DNA from: Atopsyche davidsoni
Lineage: Eukaryota; Arthropoda; Insecta; Trichoptera; Hydrobiosidae
NCBI GenBank assembly: GCA_022113835.1
Contig: JAILWY010000012.1
Coordinates: 14,570,001-14,634,000 of the forward strand
Direction of reading: 5' to 3'
DNA: 64,000 nucleotides
Shown: one piece after another, positions 49,698-60,060 of the stretch
Position numbering within the stretch: the stretch's first letter is position 1
Layout: the number at the start of each line of letters is the position of its first letter
Translations under genes and position numbers: made by a program
Notes under the pieces: generated by a model
The model's input: the letters and a program-made list of their open reading frames with translations, nothing else
Database searches by the model: none
What the model was told of the DNA's origin: nothing

Positions 49698-49796
49698 CCT
49701 GCCCCGAGCCTGCCCCGGGCCTGCCCCGGTCCTGCCCCGGTCCTGCCCCGGTCCTGCCCCGGTCCTGCCCCGGTCCTGCCCCGGTCCTGCTCCCGG
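49698..49796 (+). repeat. 11-bp GC-rich minisatellite
   Basis: The unit CCTGCCCCGGT is repeated eight times in near-perfect register (starts at 49698, 49709, 49720 and so on), with a decayed ninth unit (CCTGCTCCCGG). All three frames on both strands are open because 11 is not a multiple of three, giving an artefactual 11-residue peptide repeat. The minus strand has regularly spaced GGGG and GG runs, so it could form G-quadruplexes. It sits in a wider GC-rich patch (about 49600-49860). Confidence 0.95.
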
Positions 49797-49869
49797 CACC
49801 CCCTGCGGAGCCTGGCGGCGCCACTTGCTGTGATTCCTAACACAGCTCCAGGAATACCGGGAACTTTAT

Positions 49870-52800
49870 TTTAATTTACCGTCGAACAGGTACTTCATTG
49901 TTAGAATTTTTGTATTTTCAGATGCTTGAATTTTTAAATAAAATTTAACATTTGCGTTAAAATTGCCCTGGCGTTGTCAATTGTACCAGTTGTGGAAATA
50001 AATTATCAAAATACTTCTTGCTCTTCCATATATAATTTTTGTTCACACCGTCATAATATATGAAACTAAAGAAACAATTTTTAATTACTTCTTCAAAATA
50101 AACTAAAAATCTTATGGTTCTATTTACAAAGAAAATAAATTATAATTATAAAACATGTCATACGTTTAATATGTATTCATACATAAAAACATCAGCGTAT
50201 TCACTGTACTGAGTTTTTTTTTAATAAGAAATGTTGACAATTTGTTCCGTTTGTAAGTAAATACGTTTAGTATTTAACTTCAACTTTTATCTAATAAATA
50301 TTAGCAAATAAACGCAATAATTATTCATAACCAGAGATATAATACCGCCCAAAAAAAGCATAATTATACAAATTACGCAAGGTAGTTGATTATGTCGGAA
50401 GCTTGGACAAATTCAATCAGGTAACACTCAGTCACGGTTTACTGAAAACCTTTCGGCTCCCGCCGTTGCTGGTTTGGCCACACCTGTGGATTCTTTGTCA
50501 ATAGCGTGGCTCAGTCTAATCTGATCTGGACAGGTGACTCCGGTGGTTCGGACTAGCCTAAAAGGTATTCGGATCCATTTATTTTAGAAACAGGGAAAAG
50601 GTTCTTATGCCGAAGGACTCCCGCTGTGACGGAGTACTGCCCAAGATGGAATGTGTAGAAAGTGATGAAGTGTCAAACGTTTGCCATATTTAATTAATAT
50701 TAATTATTTCAATCATTTTAGAGATACTCTTTTGAGATATGTATTATAGCGTGTAATATCTACTGTGTTGAACTATACATACTATTATAAAAAATAGTTT
50801 TCATCGAAAAAGTTCACTTGGAACAGCATCACCAAAGTATTATATATTATACGTAAACTGGCGTTACCTAACTTTGAACACAAATGCTTGCACAACTCAT
50901 AACATTCTACAAAATTAAAATAGATATAAATTAATCAATATTTTTTTTATTACTTATTTTTTAAAACACCATTACCAAAAGGCAAAAACAAAATCGTTCA
51001 ACATAAAATGCATACTCTACCGTTTTACGAGACAAGTTGATAAGTCCTATTTCTATTTAACTATCCCTTCTTTCGGGGGACCCTATCTATCGAAGCCTAA
51101 AAGTGTAAACATCCCAGGGTCTGTGAGGATCAAACGACTTGACCGCTGTGGGAAACCCAACTTCAAGGCGATAAGCGTCTGAACGGACCTCTGGGACGCA
51201 CCGCTCGGAGCTTTTATTTGTAACTTTGCCTATTTTTAAATTTATAATTACATATATCAAGTAACTTCATATATCAACAGGAACATTAACATAAAATATC
51301 GCCTTTGAAAAATACGTTATTAATACCTTCATTGTACTGTGCGGGTATGATGGATAATAAATGGGCTTGTATTAATATCTAAAAATAAACCTTAATTTTT
51401 TATAAAAAACCATTTATGATTTCTATATAATATTTATGAAAGAGAAAAAAAACAAATTGAACGGCACAATAAATATTTTTAGATTAAGAAACGTCAACTG
51501 AGCGTTGACTTTCAAAAATGACAATAAACCTCTAACTCTTCAAAATCGGAAACTCAGATGACTCACTTCCTTATAGATTATTCGGGAAGATATACGAGAT
51601 TTAATCACTCTGTTGAGTTTATTGTATCGATAAAATAAACATTCAATTTCATTTTGTATTTATTGTTGAAATTTGTATATCAAGTTTTTAAATCTTCAAA
51701 ATAGTCAAATAAAAGCAGATTCTGACATTGCTGTACACATTTTACTCATATCTGGCTTAAAAACAACTTTATATTTATCGGCTACCTTTTTTTGTTTGCT
51801 CATTAAATTAATTTTAGTTAAAAAATATTTGAAAACATCATTCAACGTTTTTTTTATTATATGATTTTATTCCTACTAAAAGATCTGGTTATAATTTTAC
51901 TAAGCCTTCCATTTTACAATATTAGATCTATAGTTTACTTTATTTTATTTATGAATTGCCTAATCATTGTATTTATTTATTTTATAAAATTATTCATTAG
52001 GCAATAGTTGATCTACTGAGTTTACTTTCAATACAAAAAAACTATTCAAAGTCCTACCCAAGCCTGTTTAAATTTTAACAATAGAGAAATCCTACCGGGT
52101 ATTAATTAATATGAATAACAACATCTAAATATTACAAAAGTATTTTGCATATCTGCAGCGAATGAAATATGCAATATAATTAATAACCCACCCTTCGTTA
52201 TTATTCACCTAGCAAATTTCCACAATTTAAACTTTTACCACCCCCGGTAAATATGATGCCTGTCTACTTGTCAGCGGCCCATTTTACACCACCGGGGCTG
52301 GTGCAGGTACGAATGTCTATTACTCAATCTCACCTGGATCCCCGCCACATTGATTTATGACGTCATAGATTGTGATCACCCTGTCGTTGACTGAGTTTCG
52401 AAGACTCCCCGTGGTAAGCGACTTCACGTCTCTTTTGCCTTACCTAATACCCAAGACTGAGAATATATTTTTACTATTAAAAACCACGAACAGGAGGTTT
52501 GAACCAGACAGGTACAATGAATCAGGAGTCTTTTTAATGAGTTGAAAGGAGCAATTAAGAATACATTGTCGTTGACCTAGATTCTATAATAAGTCTCCCC
52601 TTGGAAGACGACCTTACAGTTTTTCATTCACCATATTTAAAGAAACTGGAAGTTGACTGTTTTTGCAATATTAATTCTATAAAATTTTACACGCCACAAA
52701 TGTTTACTATGAAAACTAAATAAAAAGTCTAATTAACTTGTTCTGAAACAAGTATGAAACACATTTAATTTTTTAAATTAATATTTAATTAAAAAGTCTA

Positions 52801-53530
52801 TTTATGTATTTATTTACCGTATTTCCTGCGATAATTTATAAGAAATCACATAGAATTCCAGACTATCCCTGCTGATACCTTGTTACAAACAATAATAAAG
52901 CAATACTGAAGTCTACCTGTAATTTACTCCGGAAAAATATTTCACAGTCTAGTCTGGCATCAAAATAAAACCAATCTGTATTCTTCCATCAATCATGATC
53001 CTGAATTATTTGTAGGTAATTCAATCAAAAAATACCCCAAGCATAGACTTTGGCGAAACATTAATATCGTAAGGCCCTGTTATTGGATTAGCCGGCATCT
53101 CTATTCTTATTTAAAATGGCTAACTAAATTACCGGCTATTTTCCATTCAATCTTTATTATTATGGATCTCTTATTTATTATTGGAATATAACTGAACTAT
53201 TGTGATTGAACTTTGGGCCTAAATACACATTTTCAACGGACGACTGCAGGTTGAGATTTTATTTATTTGAGAACCAATTTTTTCTCGACCATACGATTCA
53301 AATATATAATAAATTATCATGAAAAAAAATATCTACATCGTAGAAATAATTATTAACCATAAACAAATGTTAAAATGTAGTCAAATAATTTTAAAAAGTA
53401 TTAATCACAATGAAAATTCGTCGCCCTTGAAAATGCCTTGTTAAGAATATCAGAATTACTCAAACATTATGGAGAACCACAAAATATACGCTTTTTTTAA
53501 AAGCTAAATTTATTTATGTGATATGTAATT
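49870..53530. other. AT-rich noncoding stretch with GC-balanced islands
   Basis: Islands at about 50440-50650 (CACACCTGTGG), 51065-51215 (CTGTGGGAAAC, a Su(H)-like word) and 52200-52450 (full CRE TGACGTCA at 52358-52365 inside TTTATGACGTCATAG). A 10-bp perfect inverted repeat, ATTGCCTAAT (51955-51964) and ATTAGGCAAT (51996-52005), forms an AT-rich hairpin. No coding-like frame is seen. Confidence 0.4.
52358..52365. promoter_or_regulatory. full CRE word
   Basis: TGACGTCA inside a GC-balanced island that also has CACCTGG and GATTGTGATCACC. Binding by CREB/ATF-type bZIP factors is inferred. Confidence 0.3.
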
Positions 53531-53536
53531 CATATA

Positions 53537-54806
53537 CCAGGTGTACTCCTAATTAATTTCCGGTTTTTTTCGATAGATGGTGTTCTGTATTTTGCTTTGC
53601 TGTTGGTAGCACTTATATGTCATTTTGTTAAGTAGTTATCGAGTGTCTAAACGGCGTTGACGTTTTCCTAAAAAAATCTTTTAGAAAGTTTTTATTACGT
53701 GTCAAAGATGTCTGCATTCGTACCGAATTTTGAACATATGCGCCATGCATTGGTTTTCATGGAAAAAAGTGTCCGAGAGCCACCGTGCGCTTGTGGAAGT
53801 TTATGGCAATCATGCTTTAACACTTCGAACATGTGAAACGTGGTTTCGACAATTCAGAAATGGAGATTTCGACCTGAACGACGTCGCATGCTCCGGAAAG
53901 CGAAAATCGTTTGATGACGTCGAATTGCAAGCGTATTGGATGAAGACGATACGCAAACGCAACGACAGCTTGCAGAAGCGCTGGGAGTTCAACAGCAAGC
54001 AATCTCCAAACGTCTGCGAGCCATGGGGAAAATTCAGAAGTGCGGAAAGGGGGTGTCGCATGAACTGACCGAGAGACAAATGGAAAATCAAAAAGTGACA
54101 TGTGAAATGCTGCTTCAACGATACAAAAGAAAGTCTTTTCTGCATCGTATTGTTCCTGGCGATGAAAAATGGATTTTTTTAGAGAACCCTAACAAAAAAT
54201 CGTGGGTGAGTCCAGGTGAAGCATCGACATCGACGGCACGGCCAAATCGTTTCAGTCGGAAGGCCATGCTGTGTGTGTGGTGGGACCACACCGGTGTTAT
54301 CTACTTTGAACTGCTGAAACCTGGTGAAACTGCGAACGCCGTTCGCTACGAACAACAAATCAAAGATTTGAGCCGAGCAATTGCGGAAAACCGACCAGAA
54401 TATAAAGAAAGACAGAAGCAGGTGATTTTGCTCCATGACAATGCACCATCGCATAAGTCGAAACACGTTCGCGACACGCTGGAACAACTCCAGTGGGAAA
54501 TGTTTGATCATGCGGCTTACTCACCAGACTTGGCCCCATCGGACTACTACCTCTTTGCTTCGCTGGGCCACGCACTTTCTGAGCAGCGCTTCGATTCTTA
54601 TGAAAATTTTCGAAATTGGCTCACCGAGTGGTTCACCACCAAAGACAGTCAATTCTATTGGCGTGGTATCCACAAATTACCGGAAAAGTGGAAAAAATAT
54701 ATAGAAAACGATGGAAAATATTTTGAATAAAATATCTTTAACACTTCTCTTGCAATATTGTGTTTTATTTACAAAAAAACCGGAAATTAATTACAAGTAC
54801 ACCTGG
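53537..54806 (+). mobile_element. full-length mariner element, mauritiana (Mos1-like) type
   Basis: The element is 1270 bp long, within the usual mariner size of about 1.3 kb. Its 34-bp terminal inverted repeats start CCAGGTGTAC and differ at two positions (CTCC against CTTG after GTA). It is flanked by TA at 53535-53536 and 54807-54808, the expected target duplication. The interior holds a transposase reading frame of the expected length with two frameshifts (see the pseudogene entry). Intact ends and little TIR divergence suggest a fairly recent insertion; the frameshifts mean it is not autonomous, though it could be mobilised in trans. Confidence 0.96.
53708..54730 (+). pseudogene. mariner transposase (DD34D), broken by two frameshifts
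   Basis: The transposase would cut and paste the element at TA sites. The reading starts at ATG 53708 (MSAFVPNFEH..). It shifts frame near 53770, where the residues ..SESHRALVEVYG resume in another frame and a few codons seem missing, and again near 53935, where the ELQA part and the LDEDDTQTQ part are in different frames. The last 264 codons (53936-54730) are intact. They include the helix-turn-helix words ..QQAISKRLRAMGKIQK, the HELTER linker (the usual WVPHEL is GVSHEL here) and all three catalytic aspartates: GDEKW, LLHDNAP and SPDLAPSDY, with exactly 34 residues between the second and third. The span from ATG to stop is 341 codons, close to the 345 of the mauritiana type. It ends ..ENDGKYFE. 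Confidence 0.95.
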
Positions 54807-56396
54807 TAATTTGCTTAAATTATTGTAGCCTATGTATATATCAAATTGTATTTTTTTTGAACTTCAAAAACTATACTGACTTCTTCTACCATGAATTACT
54901 GAACCAATAAAAAATATTAATAAATACCAATTATATTCTGTGCATTTAGCAATATCTTCGTTAATTTACTCTTTTCTCTTGAAATTCAAACCTGATAAAG
55001 TCATTAAAAAAATAAATATAATTAATGACTTTTGCTTCCCAACAAATCATATCTGGTATTCTTGGTTGCCGAAAATAGGTTTGTTGAGCAATTAGCGATA
55101 ACGAAGGATATGTATGGCCTGAGATAATAGTCTGACAGGTCGATAGAGGCGTTTTTCCCGAGTTAAGTCAGTTTCGGTCTACCCTAATTGACTCTGGGGT
55201 AAATAATGATAAAATAATATAAAGGCCTAAGGATAAAAATAAAGTAATCCCAGACAAACTTAGGAGACTGTAAAAGCCAATTGCAAGATCACAAATATTC
55301 ACTAGAAATAATCTCTTCATTCGGCTATAAAACTTATTAACTGATTTAGCAATACTAATTACGACCAATATTCAAAAACATTATATAAATATTTATAAAT
55401 ATAATATATAAAATATATATAAATAAATTTCACATTTTAATGCATATCGAGTAACTTTGTTCAACTATTACCATTTCAGGATTTTTACTCGCGCGATTAA
55501 ATCACTTTTACTAAAGCTCCCTGCCATATATTTCTAAGCTTTACTTGAAAAATGCATCTCGCCGTATCCCGGACTGAAACTTTCACTTTTCCTTTCAGTA
55601 TAACGAAATAAATCACAAAAGTATAATAGTCGCTCTAAATTCTCCCTGACAGTGAACACTAGGACAGGGGCCTTAAGAAGATAGTCTCCGTATCAGATTA
55701 TTAATATTATTATTGTCACATATTTATAAACAAAGTCGTCATTTTACCAACCTTATAATGAAATCCTGTTATTTTTTTGGTAAATGGTTTTATAAAAATA
55801 TTTTTAATGGTTTTCTGTGTCAATCACTATTAAAAAATACAATGCCCATTTTATTTTTATTTTAAAAACAAAACATACAATTCTTATATTACAAATTTTA
55901 GTCCAGTTATAGATTTTTTATCATACACTATATTTTTTATGACTTAAAATGTATGCACCACTCTTACATATTTCTTTCTTTATTTATAAAAGTGTATTAT
56001 AATTAAAAATACAAAAAACACGTCCACGTGAAAGCATTCATGTCAATTGAAACGAACTTTTTTTTTTAAATGCATTTTAAAAACTAGTTTCCGTTGAAAA
56101 GTGATAGGGTGCGGAAAGGACCTGCCTCTTAACTGATAAGTTGGCGGTATATATTCAGTAGCATGCACGGCCATGCCATTATTGCTCGCCTAAGGATCTG
56201 CTCGGACATTCTTGGGAATGGCGACCGATATCATTACCGTAAGAACCCATACACGAGCAGCTAAAATTGCACGAAAAAAATCTGTAATGCTTTTAGTAAA
56301 GAGGTTATAACGAAATAAATTATGCATTCAATTTAATCGTTTTTAAAAATTCAACTCTTGGGTTTTATTCCATAATTTGACTCGTTATAAATGTTT

Positions 56397-56432
56397 TAAC
56401 GTTTCGGTCTCGGTACTGGGTTATCTTCAGGG
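56397..56432 (-). repeat. GAAGAT...GAAACG motif, copy 3
   Basis: The minus strand reads CTGAAGATAACCCAGTACC followed by GAGACCGAAACGTTA. This is the best preserved pair of boxes in the window (CTGAAGAT and CCGAAACGTTA). It shares CAGTACC with the copy at 38660. Confidence 0.5.
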
Positions 56433-57599
56433 TAATAAAGTAAAAACGTAGCATAACCACTACAACCTGTAAAAACACATAGACCGACTGTTGTTATGAA
56501 ATTACAAAAAGCATATCTCATTTTCTATTACTGTCAGGAAAACGAATATAGACTCGTGTAAGACATGTAGCAAAAACCGTAATAAAATGAAATTGTAATA
56601 TTTTTTTCTTAGATGCCATGCCGCATTGTTTTATTTTGTTGTAAAGTTTCAACACTGCCATTTAATATATTTTTAAGTCTCCGATACCAAGGCTTGAAAG
56701 ATAGGCTTAACATCAAAATATTATGTCGAGATATAACCTCTTACAAATAAATACGATGCGTGAGCAATCTTACTATATACTTACTATATATTTAAAATAA
56801 AATCATAAATTTCACATATGCGCGTCTTATATGTTAAAATATCTTTCGAAAACACTTTAGTTCTAATATTGCTAATTGCTAGTGTTTCATACCATTATAT
56901 GATTAATTATTAGATAATTATACATTTCCTTGTACTATCTATGTACTTACGTACCTATTTTGTCCAATTATAATCACATTATGGGATAAACGCTGGGAAT
57001 CTTGTAAGACGGTAATCATTATAATTTATTTAAAAATAAAACCCTTTTGATTCAACTTCTTTTAAGCATTAAAACTACTGGTTTTAAGTATTTTAAAACC
57101 AAAAAATAGTATTCGAGCAAAAGTACCTATTTAAGTGTGAATTTACTTATTTGTGGTTTAAATATCACAATCACCTTACAAAACACGATTTTTTCATTTA
57201 AATAATTCTAATTATATGATTTTATTTGCTTTATTCATTTTTTTGTTACATTAAATTAGGATAAAAAAAATTATTTGTATGGGGAAATATACTACATATT
57301 CTTTAAAAATATGTTAATGTATATAGACGATAAAAAGAAAATAAAGAAAATTGAAAAGGTAAAGGTTAGTTCCGTAAACAAAAAATCTTAAATTATAAAA
57401 TAATTTTAAATTAAATATCATTATTAATTTAATCACAATAACTTTTCCGTGGCATTATTATCGGGTTGACAGCAAGTTCAGCAAGTAATAAAATATTTAC
57501 TATTGTATATTTCACGAACATCTGGAATTGCTTTGATGCTCGCTTATTGTGTCGGAGTGTTTTCCTTTTTGGCATAATTTTGACGTCGATTGTTATAGT

Positions 57600-57615
57600 A
57601 ATGGACGCGTCCATT
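57600..57615. promoter_or_regulatory. 16-bp perfect palindrome AATGGACGCGTCCATT
   Basis: A perfect palindrome centred on ACGCGT, immediately before a GC-balanced island (CGTCGGCCGAGG). Palindromes of this length can be dimer-binding sites. No specific factor is claimed. Confidence 0.3.
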
Positions 57616-58477
57616 TATCAAGCTCTGCAGAGGGACAGACAATGCCACTGAAAACGTCGGCCGAGGTAACGCCAAAGCGGGTCATTAATACATAAACACC
57701 CCCTTATTACATTTAAACAGGGAGTAATACTGCGCAGCCTTCTTTTTCTCAAATTATCGTTTTCAGTAACTTAAAAAATCTTAAAATTGTATGTTTCTAT
57801 ATGTTATATACTAATTTTACTTACCAACGATTTACTTACGTGGTGAAATATTTTCATTGCATGATAAATATTTCCCAATTAATTTATGGCACGTAACACA
57901 TTATGGCAAAAGAACAAGTTGTATTTGTGTCATTATTTCATGTGTGACAAGACATATTGTATTGATAGTATGTCTGTTGAAAAGCTAAAATAAAAAACCT
58001 CACTTTAAATTGATTTAAGATGTATTCGACCTCATGTGTGATTAATTAACTTAATATCAAATACTATAGGTTTACGCGGGCTCTTTAAAAAATATATATA
58101 AATATTACACATCTTTTAACATAGAATAATAGGTACTCGTTCATGCATTTTAATTCATTTAAAAAAAAATTATATAGTATAATTGTTAATGTACCTTTAT
58201 TACTAGCATTTTATTTATCTCAAATAATTTTTCAATACAAAACTCAATAACAAAAATAGGAAAATCCATGTTGTAAACCCCACAACCTACGCGATGGATC
58301 AGGGAATTGCCACATATCTTACTGAAAGCAACTATTGGAAATTGACTTACCGTAACAACTTTTGGAATTTAGCATATAAATAAAGGATATTGAATTTTTT
58401 TTTAAATTGAATACATATACGTATGTCTATTTTTTGTATTGAACGTCAATCAGGTGCGTATTTATTACCCATTACGG

Positions 58478-58635
58478 ATTTATTACTAATATGATTAGGC
58501 ACATTAGTTCACACATAGAAGATGATTAAAGAAATTCTCATAAAAATATCATTAATTATCATATATTTTTCTGAGAGTTTCTTTAAATCATCTTCTATGT
58601 GTGAACTAATGTGCCTAATCATATTAGTAATAAAT
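58478..58635. repeat. head-to-head pair of SINE bodies forming a long inverted repeat
   Basis: The left arm (58478 to about 58551) is the reverse complement of the right arm (about 58558-58635) with few mismatches. The arms share ATTAGTAATAAAT at the outer end, through GTGCCTAATCATAT and TGTGTGAACTAA to TTTCTTTAA near the centre. The same body, in the right-arm orientation, recurs at 58871-58944 behind a tRNA-like head. The pair is best read as two tRNA-less SINE fragments inserted or duplicated in opposite orientation. The spacer is only a few bases, so a transcript could fold into a stem of about 70 bp. Confidence 0.85.
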
Positions 58636-58795
58636 ACATATAAAAGGTAAGCATTATTTACATACATTTAAAATCTTTCACATGTTACCTTGTTCAAAAA
58701 AGTCCAGTGCTTGCAAATCACTAAATATTGGTTGGCCTGGGCGCATTTGTTCATATGTAGAGTATGATTGTTAAAAGTTCTCGATAAACGGAAGT

Positions 58796-58944
58796 GATTC
58801 GTTAGTTCAAGGGTTAGTATACCGGCCATGTAAGCCAGGGGATGTAGGTTCAAATCCCACACAAATCACGATGATATTTTTCTGAGAGTTTCTTTAAATC
58901 ATCTTCTATGTATGAACTAATGTGCCTAATCATATGAGTAATGA
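58796..58944 (+). repeat. SINE with a tRNA-Thr(TGT)-like head
   Basis: Bases 58796-58868 fit a 73-position tRNA: acceptor strand GATTCGT with ACAAATC (6 of 7 pairs), anticodon arm CCGGC-CATGTAA-GCCAG with anticodon TGT (4 of 5 pairs), and T arm GTAGG-TTCAAAT-CCCAC (4 of 5 pairs). The mismatches in these three stems are all A-C, as expected of decay by transitions; the D stem is also imperfect. Pol III boxes are good: A box TAGTTCAAGGG and B box GGTTCAAATCC. The body 58871-58944 (ATGATATTTTTCTGAGAG..) matches the inverted pair at 58478-58635. A decayed single tRNA gene is ruled against by the shared body. It ends about 45 bases upstream of the laminin exon. Confidence 0.75.
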
Positions 58945-58989
58945 CATTGTTGTGAATGTGAAGATTGATTGTGTTTTTTTGTTTTTCAG

Positions 58990-59182
58990 CGCGACGGTTC
59001 CTGATAGGCCACTCCTCCACCAACAGCGGAAACGGCAGCTCCAGCGCGGCTCCCCACGGCGCCGCCGGGGCCGGGGCCTGGCCCAGCGTGTTCAACCTGG
59101 CCACCAAGGCGAGGATAGAGGCCAACGCGACCTGCGGACAGGATGGCCGCGAGGAGTACTGCCGGGAGCACGGGCCTTCCAG
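58990..59182 (+). CDS. wb: laminin alpha chain (alpha-1/2 class), exon encoding the start of the LN domain
   Basis: The secreted alpha subunit of the laminin heterotrimer; its N-terminal LN domain drives laminin polymerisation in basement membranes. The acceptor TTTTTTTGTTTTTCAG ends at 58989 and the donor AG|GTAATA starts at 59183. The exon is 193 bp, entered in phase 1 and left in phase 2. It encodes RRFLIGHSST, then a Gly/Ser/Ala-rich stretch of about 18 residues (..NSGNGSSSAAPHGAAGAGA..), then the LN start WPSVFNLATKARIEANATCG and QDGREEYCREHGPS. The N-A-T sequon and the two cysteines are as expected of LN domains. The Gly/Ser/Ala stretch before the LN domain is unusual. The exon is about 71% GC against AT-rich introns. 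No signal peptide is encoded here, so an upstream exon is required. The class (wing blister rather than LanA) is inferred with the next exon. Confidence 0.93.
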
Positions 59183-59786
59183 GTAATATAATCTTCAACA
59201 AACTAAAATTCACGATTAGGGATAATACGTATGTACTCCTCATAAGAGGTTGGCGACCATTTCATCGAATATATTTCTATCTTCACTAATCTAGCCTCTG
59301 GCGCAGATTCCGCATCCACGTAATGTTCTCCTTCCAATGCCTGTTTTTCCGTCATTTTTTACATGAATATCAGATGTAGGATGCTATATTTACTATTGAC
59401 CTTACGCTTTATTACCATCATCAGGAGTTCTCTTTCTTTGCGCATTGTGTGTATGACTCTCTCATTGGTGACGCGGTCAACCCGAAAATGAGTATACAAA
59501 CCAATGGTATGGAGACCATCAGATCCAAAAATAATATACACTAACAGTGAAGTATTATTATGCTGTCTATGTGACGTGATCCTTCGATCATAAATCTATG
59601 GCAAAAACCTTCCAATATTTTTAATGGATATTTAGAAATTGCTAACCGGGCGCAGAAATGGAAGACTTTACACCATGTGTTATTTGATTTTTTAAAGAAT
59701 GATCGGGTTAAAACCGTTAGATTTATATGAATTTATACTTTCCACTTTAATAAGTACAGTCTAACGAAGTTGTGCATTCGATGCAG
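59183..59786 (+). other. phase-2 intron of the laminin alpha gene
   Basis: A 604-bp intron with donor GTAATA and acceptor ATTCGATGCAG; the polypyrimidine tract is weak. It is AT-rich inside and I see no repeat or ORF worth noting. Confidence 0.85.
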
Positions 59787-59955
59787 GAGTCGCCAAGCGC
59801 AGTGCGGGATTTGCGACGAGCACAGCCCGGACCCGAACAAGAGACACCCCGTCCAGTACGCCATCGATGGGAACAACGACCATTGGTGGCAGAGCCCATC
59901 CCTGGCCCTGGGGGAAGAGTACGAGAGCGTAACTGTCACGCTGGACTTGGGACAG
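59787..59955 (+). CDS. wb: laminin alpha chain (alpha-1/2 class), second LN-domain exon
   Basis: A 169-bp exon continuing the LN domain. One base completes the arginine codon split by the upstream intron, then it reads SRQAQCGICDEHSPDPNKRH, PVQYAIDGNNDH, WWQSPSL and VTVTLDLGQ. The C-x-I-C motif, the P-N-x-R-H-P run, A-I-D-G and W-W-Q-S-P are hallmarks of the LN domain in alpha-1/2 chains; the alpha-3/5 class (LanA in Drosophila) differs around the CxxC and NKRHP parts. The donor CAG|GTGAGT at 59956 is a strong consensus and the exon leaves in phase 0. The next LN exon is not within the remaining 4 kb as far as I can see. Drosophila wb is needed for wing blade adhesion through integrins. Confidence 0.94.
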
Positions 59956-60060
59956 GTGAGTCCAACCTTTCACCACCGCAGATAGGAATAAATTATTTGT
60001 TTATTTCATTACGTCGTTGTGTTTTAAAATAATTTACATAATAATTTTTAAACAAATTTA

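Larger units (their letters stand above)
54810..58470. other. AT-rich noncoding stretch with islands
   Basis: A GC-balanced island at about 56095-56265 has the GATA word ACTGATAAG and TGCACGGCCATGCCATT. Another at about 57590-57700 includes the 16-bp palindrome noted separately. Two other points are the repeat motif at 56397 and AT-rich DNA around 55380-55430. No coding-like frame is seen. Confidence 0.4.

Noticed and set aside
49530..49874. Several overlapping Gly/Pro/Ala-rich ORFs on both strands
   Set aside because: They are artefacts of the 11-bp minisatellite, which is open in every frame.
53810..54575. Minus-strand ORFs of 71-111 codons inside the mariner
   Set aside because: Antisense shadows of the transposase frame.
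58796..58868. Functional tRNA-Thr(TGT) gene
   Set aside because: Four stems carry mismatches and the body behind it recurs locally, so a SINE head is the better reading.
58986..59243. Minus-strand and alternate-frame ORFs over the laminin exon
   Set aside because: Shadows caused by the high GC content of the real exon; the plus frame matches LN-domain residues and splice phases.
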